From the NCBI RefSeq assembly GCF_000473265.1, contig NZ_KI421511.1, positions 1,291,731 to 1,355,730 on the forward strand: a DNA stretch of 64,000 nucleotides, read 5' to 3'. Numbering within the stretch: the first letter of the stretch is position 1; each line of letters begins with the position of its first letter. Shown one piece after another: positions 59,411 to 64,000 of this stretch. Made by a program: the position numbers and the translations under genes. Source of the stretch: Amycolatopsis thermoflava N1165 (lineage in GTDB: Bacteria > Actinomycetota > Actinomycetes > Mycobacteriales > Pseudonocardiaceae). The notes below the pieces were generated by a model. It was given only the letters and a program-made list of their open reading frames with translations. It had not been told where the DNA came from and did not search any database.

Positions 59411-59724
59411 GCCTCCTCCTTGGCGGTGCGCCGTTCCCACAGCAGCAGCACGGCGGTGACCAGCGCGAACCCGAACAGGAAGTCCTCGACCGGGATGTCC
59501 CACGGGAAGCGCAGCCCGCTGGTGTGCTCGGGCGCGTACAGCACGATCGGCGCGCTCAGCTTGGTGAGCCAGCCGTCCACCGGGATCTGGAAGCCGACCA
59601 CGATGGCCATCGAGATCCAGTACGCGGGCTTGCGGAACAACCCGGTGCGCAGGCAGGCCAGCTCCCACGCGCACACGGCGATCACCGCGAGCACCGCGGG
59701 CAGCGTGTACCCCAGCCCGTTCAC
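59407..59724 (-). CDS. crtYd: Lycopene cyclase subunit CrtYd
   Basis: 105 aa, about three transmembrane helices. The conserved cyclase motif is DIPVEDFLFGFALV near the C-terminus, as in the heterodimeric lycopene cyclases of actinobacteria. The GTG start overlaps the crtYc stop as GTGA, with GGAAGG upstream, so the two subunits are made together. The product with crtYc is predicted to be beta-carotene from lycopene. Confidence 0.88.
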   Translation of the reverse strand: MNGLGYTLPAVLAVIAVCAWELACLRTGLFRKPAYWISMAIVVGFQIPVDGWLTKLSAPIVLYAPEHTSGLRFPWDIPVEDFLFGFALVTAVLLLWERRTAKEEA

Positions 59725-60056
59725 CGGCGCACCTTCCGCAGCTCGCGCAGGCGGCCGAGCATCGCCTGCACGCACCCGTAGGTCAGCACCCCGCACACCG
59801 GGATGACCAGGAAGAACAGCAGCTCCTCCAGCGGGACGGCGAACGGCAGCCGCACCCCGGTGACGTATTCGGGGTTGTACCACCAGACTCCGGCGGCGAT
59901 CGCGATCGCGTCCCACACGAGGAACACCAGCGCGACCGGCAGCACCGCGCGCGCCAGCGCGACCGGGCGCCGGTAGACGCGCGCGCCCAGGAACTCCAGC
60001 GGCAGGGTGATCGCCAGGCACCCCGCCAGGACGAGCAGGTACTGGTAGTGGTCCAT
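59721..60056 (-). CDS. crtYc: Lycopene cyclase subunit CrtYc
   Basis: 111 aa, three transmembrane helices, with the conserved motif VPLEELLFFLVIPVCG near residue 77. It pairs with crtYd. The start ATG follows directly after the crtB stop TGA with no gap. The split CrtYc/CrtYd form is normal in this group and not a frameshift of a larger gene. Confidence 0.88.
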   Translation of the reverse strand: MDHYQYLLVLAGCLAITLPLEFLGARVYRRPVALARAVLPVALVFLVWDAIAIAAGVWWYNPEYVTGVRLPFAVPLEELLFFLVIPVCGVLTYGCVQAMLGRLRELRKVRR

Positions 60057-61019
60057 TCACGCCCACCTCTCCGTCGCGGCCGCGGTCAGGTCCGCCGCGC
60101 GCCGGCCGCGCCGCGCCCAGATCGCCCGCGCCAGCCCGGACAGCGCCAGCCGCACCCGGCGGGCGCGGCCGACCCGGGCCCGGTGGGCGAACACCGCGAA
60201 CTCGGCCGCCTCGATCCGGTCCAGGATCTCCGAGTACAGCACCAGAGCGGTCGCGATGCACGGCCGGGACACCGGGTGCAGCCGGTCGATGCCGGCGCGC
60301 GCGTAGGCGTAGATCTCGCGGGTGGTGGCGTGCTGGGCGGCCAGCGCCTCGCGCACCCTGGGGTCGGTGCGGCCGTGCCGATGGCACCACAGCAGCAGGT
60401 CGCGGTCGACGCCGAACGCGGCGAGCTCGTCGGCGGGCAGGTAGACGCGGCCGCGGTCGAGGTCCTCGGCGACGTCGCGCAGGAAGTTGGTCAGCTGGAA
60501 GGCCTTGCCCAGCGCCGCCGCGTAGGGCGCGGCCTCCGCCTGCTCGCCGACCGTGCCCAGCACGGGCAGCATCTGCAGGCCGATCACCTCCGCCGAGCCG
60601 TGCACGTAGCGGTCCAGGGCGGCGCGGTCGGCGTAGCTGGTGACGGTGAGGTCCATCCGCATCGAGTCGAGGAACGCGGCGAACAGGTCGCGGCGGATCC
60701 CGTAGCGGCCCGCGGTGTCCACCACGGCCGCGAGGACCGGGTCGTCGCTGCGGCCGCTGTCCAGCCCGGCGAACAGCTCCGCGGAAAGCGCTTCCAGCCG
60801 TCGGGCCGGATCGCTGCCGGGGGGAGCGGAGTCGACGATGTCGTCGGCGAAGCGGGCGAACCCGTAGAGCGCGTGCACGGCCGGGCGCTGCGCCTTGGTC
60901 AGCAGGCGCGTCGCGAGGTAGTAGGTGCGGCCGTGTTCGGCGTTGAGGCGGCGGCAGCGGACGTAGGCCTCGCGCAGGCGTGGTTCGGTGATCCCGGCGG
61001 CGTCCAGGGCCCCGGTCAT
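60057..61019 (-). CDS. crtB: Phytoene synthase
   Basis: 320 aa. The two aspartate-rich prenyl-synthase motifs are [10 protein letters not shown] near residue 55 and [18 protein letters not shown] near 180. It condenses two geranylgeranyl diphosphates to phytoene. The ATG at 61019 overlaps the crtI stop as ATGA. The Arg-rich last 40 residues ([20 protein letters not shown]) are typical. No crtE (GGPP synthase) gene lies in this window. Confidence 0.9.
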   Translation of the reverse strand: MTGALDAAGITEPRLREAYVRCRRLNAEHGRTYYLATRLLTKAQRPAVHALYGFARFADDIVDSAPPGSDPARRLEALSAELFAGLDSGRSDDPVLAAVVDTAGRYGIRRDLFAAFLDSMRMDLTVTSYADRAALDRYVHGSAEVIGLQMLPVLGTVGEQAEAAPYAAALGKAFQLTNFLRDVAEDLDRGRVYLPADELAAFGVDRDLLLWCHRHGRTDPRVREALAAQHATTREIYAYARAGIDRLHPVSRPCIATALVLYSEILDRIEAAEFAVFAHRARVGRARRVRLALSGLARAIWARRGRRAADLTAAATERWA

Positions 61020-62515
61020 CGCGCCGCCACCAGTGGACGGGTCACGCGGGCGCCGGTGATCCGGTCGGCGGCGAGACGCCCGGACACCAGTGCCGTCGGC
61101 ACGCCCACCCCGGGCGCGGTGCTGCCGCCGGCGAGCACGACGTTGTCGGTGCCGCGCACCAGGTTGCGCGGCCGGAACGGGCCGGTCTGCGCGACGGTGT
61201 GCGCCAGCGCGAACGGGGTGCCGGCCAGCATGCCCTGCCGCGCCCAGTCGGCCGGGGTGACGACGTGCCTGGCCTCGATGCCGTCGCCGAGCCCGGGCAG
61301 CAGCCGCTCGGCGACGTGGCCGAGGACCTCGTCGGCGTAGGCGTCCCCGACGCGGTCCCAGTCCACCGGGCCGCGCCGCAGGTTCGGCGCGGGCGCCAGC
61401 ACGTAGAGCAGGTCGCGGCCGTCCGGCGCGAGCGCGGGGTCGGTGGCCGTCGGCCGGGTCACCAGCAGGGAGGGATCGCTCATCAGCCGTCCTTCGTGGA
61501 TCAGCTCGTGGAACGTCCGCCGCCACGCCGCGCCGAACAGGATGGTGTGGTGCGCCGTGTCGCACCGCTGCCGCGTGCCGAGGTGCACGACGACCGCGGA
61601 CGGCGCGGGCCGCAGCGGCACCGGCCGGCGCGGGCTCCGGCCGAGCAGCTCGTAGGCCGCGGGCAGCTCGGTGGTGAGCACGACGGCGTCGGCGGGCAGG
61701 CTGCCGCCGGTGGTCTCCACCGCGGTCACCCGCGAGCCGGACCGCCGCAGCGCCGTGACCTCGGTGCCGTAGCGGAACTCCACCCCGGCGTCCGCGGCCG
61801 CCGCGGCCAGGGCGTCGGGCAGCGCGCGCATGCCGCCGCGCGGGAAGAACACCCCGGCCACGGTGTCCATGTAGGCGATCACCGCGTACACGGCCAGCGC
61901 GTGCTGGGGCGACTGCCCGGCGTAGAGGGATTGGAACGAGAACACCCGGCGCAGCCGCTCGTCGCGGAGGAAGCGGCCGATCTTGCGGTCCAGCGGCCCG
62001 AAGGCGCCCATCGCGACCAGCCGGGCCAGGTGCGGGGTGACCAGGGCGAGCGGGGAGTCGAAGTTGGCGCCGATGAACCGGTCGAACTCGGTCCGGTACA
62101 GCCGGGTGAGCCACTCGCGCAGCCGGCGGTAGCCGTCCGCTTCGGAGGGTCCGGCGAACGCGCGCACCGCCTCGGTCATCGCCTCGGGGTCGCTGTGCAC
62201 GTCGAGGCTGCTGCCGTCGGCGAAGCGGGCGCGGTAGGCGGGGGTGACCGGGACGAGGTCGAGCCGGTTCGCCAGGCTGTCGCCGACCGCGGCGAGGGTC
62301 TCGTCGACCAGATCGGGCATGGTCAGCACGGTGGGCCCGGTGTCCACGCGGTAGCCGTCCAGGTCCAGGCGCCCGGCCCGGCCGCCGGGCACCGGGTCGC
62401 GCTCGACGACGGTCACCTGCCGTCCCCGCCCGGCCAGGTGCAGCGCCGCCGCCAGCCCGGACAGCCCCGCCCCCACCACGACGATCCGGTCCGCCGGGCC
62501 CGTCACGGTCCGCAT
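61016..62515 (-). CDS. crtI: Phytoene desaturase
   Basis: 499 aa from the ATG at 62515 with GAGGGG upstream. The FAD motif [20 protein letters not shown] is at the N-terminus and [20 protein letters not shown] follows. The C-terminal CrtI signature is [20 protein letters not shown]. It introduces double bonds in phytoene to give lycopene. It is the first gene of the operon, with its promoter probably in the 138 bases toward the isocitrate-lyase-family gene. Confidence 0.9.
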   Translation of the reverse strand: MRTVTGPADRIVVVGAGLSGLAAALHLAGRGRQVTVVERDPVPGGRAGRLDLDGYRVDTGPTVLTMPDLVDETLAAVGDSLANRLDLVPVTPAYRARFADGSSLDVHSDPEAMTEAVRAFAGPSEADGYRRLREWLTRLYRTEFDRFIGANFDSPLALVTPHLARLVAMGAFGPLDRKIGRFLRDERLRRVFSFQSLYAGQSPQHALAVYAVIAYMDTVAGVFFPRGGMRALPDALAAAAADAGVEFRYGTEVTALRRSGSRVTAVETTGGSLPADAVVLTTELPAAYELLGRSPRRPVPLRPAPSAVVVHLGTRQRCDTAHHTILFGAAWRRTFHELIHEGRLMSDPSLLVTRPTATDPALAPDGRDLLYVLAPAPNLRRGPVDWDRVGDAYADEVLGHVAERLLPGLGDGIEARHVVTPADWARQGMLAGTPFALAHTVAQTGPFRPRNLVRGTDNVVLAGGSTAPGVGVPTALVSGRLAADRITGARVTRPLVAAR

Positions 62516-62552
62516 CCAGCCACCCCTCACTCGACAACCCGGACAGGTAAAA

Positions 62553-62576
62553 CGTTGCACGAGCGTTGCGCCGTTG
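62553..62576. promoter_or_regulatory. Repeated CGTTG sites upstream of crtI
   Basis: CGTTG occurs at 62553-62557, 62564-62568 and 62572-62576 on the plus strand, close to one helical turn apart at 11 and 8 bases. On the crtI strand these are CAACG repeats about 38-62 bases before its ATG. They may bind the regulator of the carotenoid operon; the regulator is not in the window. Confidence 0.4.
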
Positions 62577-62653
62577 TCCACTCGGTGAGCCTGCCGCCCT
62601 GCGGACTAGCGTAGGTGACGGACGCCGGGCCGACCGAGCACGAGGAGGACGTG

Positions 62654-63556
62654 GTGGGAGACCTGCTGGGCCGCGGGCCCGCGCCGAGGAAGCGGTTGCG
62701 GGAGCTGCTGGCGGCGCCGGGGCCGCTGGTGGCGCCCGGCGCCTACGACGCGCTCACGGCGCGGCTGGTCGAGCAGGCCGGGTTCGACGTGGTCTACATG
62801 ACCGGGTTCGGCACCACCGCCTCGCTGATCGGGCGGCCCGACGTCGGCCTGCTGACCGGCACGGAGATGATCGACAACGCGCGGCGCATCGTGTCGGCCG
62901 TCGACGTGCCGGTGATCGCCGACGCCGACACCGGATACGGCAACGCCCTCAACGTGGTCCGCACCGTACAGGCCTACGAGCAGGCCGGGGTGGCGGGCAT
63001 CCACCTGGAGGACCAGGTCAGCCCGAAGAAGTGCGGGCACCTGAGCGGCAAGGCGGTCATCCCGCGCGAGGAGATGGCCGGCAAGCTCCAGGCGGCCGCC
63101 GCGGCTCGCCGGGATCCGGACTTCGTGCTGATCGCGCGCACCGACGCCGCCGCCGTGCACGGGCTCGCCGACGCGGTCGACCGCGCCCGCGCCTACGCCG
63201 AAGCCGGCGCCGACCTGCTCTTCGTGGAGGCCCCGACCAGCGAGGAGGACATCGCCACCGTCGCGCGGGAGCTGTCCGGGGTCGCCCCGCTGGTGTTCAA
63301 CTGGGCCGAGGGCGGCCGCACCCCGCCGCTGTCCCTGGAGCGGATCCGCGAGCTGGGCTTCTCGCTCGTGCTCTACCCGATCGGCACGCTGCTCGCCGCG
63401 ACCGCGGGCGTCCGCGCCCTGCTGGACGCCGTGCGCCGGGACGGGACGCCCGCGGCCGCGCTGCCCGGACTGCCGTCGTTCGGCGAGTTCACCGACCTCA
63501 TCGGGCTGCCCGAGGTGTCCGATCTGGAGGCGCGGTTCGCCGGGGAGTCCGGTTAG
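62654..63556 (+). CDS. Isocitrate lyase/PEP mutase-family enzyme
   Basis: 300 aa from the GTG at 62654; GAGGAGG lies 5 bases upstream, so the in-frame GTG at 62615 is less likely. The TIM-barrel features are [40 protein letters not shown] with metal-binding Asp residues, and [20 protein letters not shown] containing the K-K-C-G-H active-site loop. The family includes 2-methylisocitrate lyase, oxaloacetate decarboxylase and phosphonopyruvate enzymes; the KKCGH loop suggests a methylisocitrate-lyase/carboxyvinyl-type lyase. It is divergent from crtI. Confidence 0.85.
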   Translation: MGDLLGRGPAPRKRLRELLAAPGPLVAPGAYDALTARLVEQAGFDVVYMTGFGTTASLIGRPDVGLLTGTEMIDNARRIVSAVDVPVIADADTGYGNALNVVRTVQAYEQAGVAGIHLEDQVSPKKCGHLSGKAVIPREEMAGKLQAAAAARRDPDFVLIARTDAAAVHGLADAVDRARAYAEAGADLLFVEAPTSEEDIATVARELSGVAPLVFNWAEGGRTPPLSLERIRELGFSLVLYPIGTLLAATAGVRALLDAVRRDGTPAAALPGLPSFGEFTDLIGLPEVSDLEARFAGESG

Positions 63557-64000
63557 GACACCTGCGGCACGCCCTTGACGAACTCCAGGTTCATGCCGAA
63601 CAGGCCGCGTGCGGCACGCTGGCCGCCCAGCCAGCCGTGGAAGTAGATCCGCCCGCCGACGACGTCCGCCCCGCCCGGTCCTTCCGCGGCGTGGCCGATC
63701 GAGTCCGTGGTCAGCAGCGGCTGGTCGGCCTTGGTGTAGGGGCCGGTCAGCGACGACGCCGTGGCGTAGCGGGTCTGGTAGCCGGCGTTGCGGTAGTCGT
63801 CGGCGGAGTAGAACAGCACGTACTGGCCGCCGCGCTGGGTGATCACCGGCGCTTCGACGATGCCCTTCTCCTCGGGACGGTCCGCGCGCAGGATCTCGGT
63901 GCGCGGGCCGGCGGGCGCGGTGCCGTCCTGGGTCATCTTCTGCACGAAGATCGCCGCCGCGCCGCCGCCGGGGTGCTCGCCCTTGTAGAGCAGGTAGCGG
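63553..64000 (-). CDS. GH43/GH117-like beta-propeller glycosidase, N-terminus outside window
   Basis: About 149 visible codons; the frame is open to base 64000, so the 5' end is missing. Coding runs RYLLYKGEHPGGGAAAIFVQ, then EKGIVEAPVITQRGGQYVLF and YTKADQPLLTTDSIGHAAEG, typical five-bladed propeller repeats of GH43-type enzymes, with the Glu of VEAPV in the position of a catalytic or modulating acid. The ending FGMNLEFVKGVPQV is also typical. The stop overlaps the previous gene's stop as TTAG, convergent. Confidence 0.8.
   Translation of the reverse strand, partial: RYLLYKGEHPGGGAAAIFVQKMTQDGTAPAGPRTEILRADRPEEKGIVEAPVITQRGGQYVLFYSADDYRNAGYQTRYATASSLTGPYTKADQPLLTTDSIGHAAEGPGGADVVGGRIYFHGWLGGQRAARGLFGMNLEFVKGVPQVS

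Noticed and set aside
59407..60056. Possible frameshifted lycopene cyclase
   Set aside because: Two-subunit CrtYc/CrtYd cyclases are normal in actinobacteria, and both genes have proper starts.
1..64000. tRNA, rRNA or riboswitch genes
   Set aside because: No cloverleaf-like or conserved rRNA sequence was noticed; a covariance-model search would be decisive.

Overview
The window is high-GC actinobacterial DNA. Coding is dense, GTG and TTG starts are common, neighbouring genes often overlap by ATGA or GTGA, and purine-rich Shine-Dalgarno sites are easy to see. The gene content (LGFP-repeat amidase, HxlR, TetR and ArsR regulators, F420-type oxidoreductases, an ECF sigma factor paired with a YCII protein, and an aromatic-carotenoid cluster with a split lycopene cyclase) fits a filamentous actinomycete. 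Pseudonocardiaceae, perhaps Amycolatopsis, is my inference and not a proven assignment. I saw no rRNA, tRNA or CRISPR array.

Layout. 1-14.7 kb: a stress and energy block with an HdeD-like protein, SHOCT protein, K+ channel, GH15 glucosidase/trehalase, LapA-like and YihY-like membrane proteins, DHA2 exporter, AI-2E-type permease, HD protein, SulP transporter, PPK2 and a large cation P-type ATPase. 14.7-16.4 kb: a luciferase-like oxidoreductase, then a degenerate tandem repeat. 16.4-26.3 kb: a compact accessory cluster holding a PLP enzyme, an inositol-phosphatase-like protein, GTP cyclohydrolase II, a creatininase-family hydrolase, a flippase-like membrane protein, a methyltransferase, a glycosyltransferase, a PTPS-like protein, an MDR dehydrogenase, a CDP-alcohol phosphatidyltransferase and an LtaS-like sulfatase. 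26.3-38.9 kb: a benzoylformate decarboxylase/transporter pair with its LysR regulator, two Asp-nucleophile hydrolases with HxlR and TetR regulators, an output-less response regulator beside a BCCT transporter, an SGNH esterase and an NAGPA-type protein. 38.9-39.9 kb: an intact IS5-type insertion sequence. 39.9-56 kb: mixed housekeeping and accessory genes. 56.2-62.5 kb: a coupled carotenoid operon crtI-crtB-crtYc-crtYd-crtT-crtU-Rieske. The window ends with an isocitrate-lyase/PEP-mutase-family enzyme and a partial GH43-like protein.

Most interesting. (1) The GTP cyclohydrolase II in the 16-26 kb cluster has His where the catalytic Tyr is expected but keeps the zinc cysteines, Asp and Arg. 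A divergent neighbour is a creatininase-family protein with complete metal ligands. Together they suggest a two-step, archaeal ArfA/ArfB-like route through a formylated pyrimidine, feeding an undescribed pathway that also has glycosyl-transfer, methylation, phospholipid-headgroup and flippase-like genes. (2) At three separate places one end of a gene has been tandemly duplicated in units of about 141, 164 and 165-174 bp. At one of them the copies form a chain of 55-codon ORFs, each coupled to the next by ATGA and finally to the flippase gene, which resembles mycobacterial MIRU architecture. (3) The IS element sits in a CTAG that formed the overlapping stop codons of two convergent genes, and duplication of the target left both genes intact.
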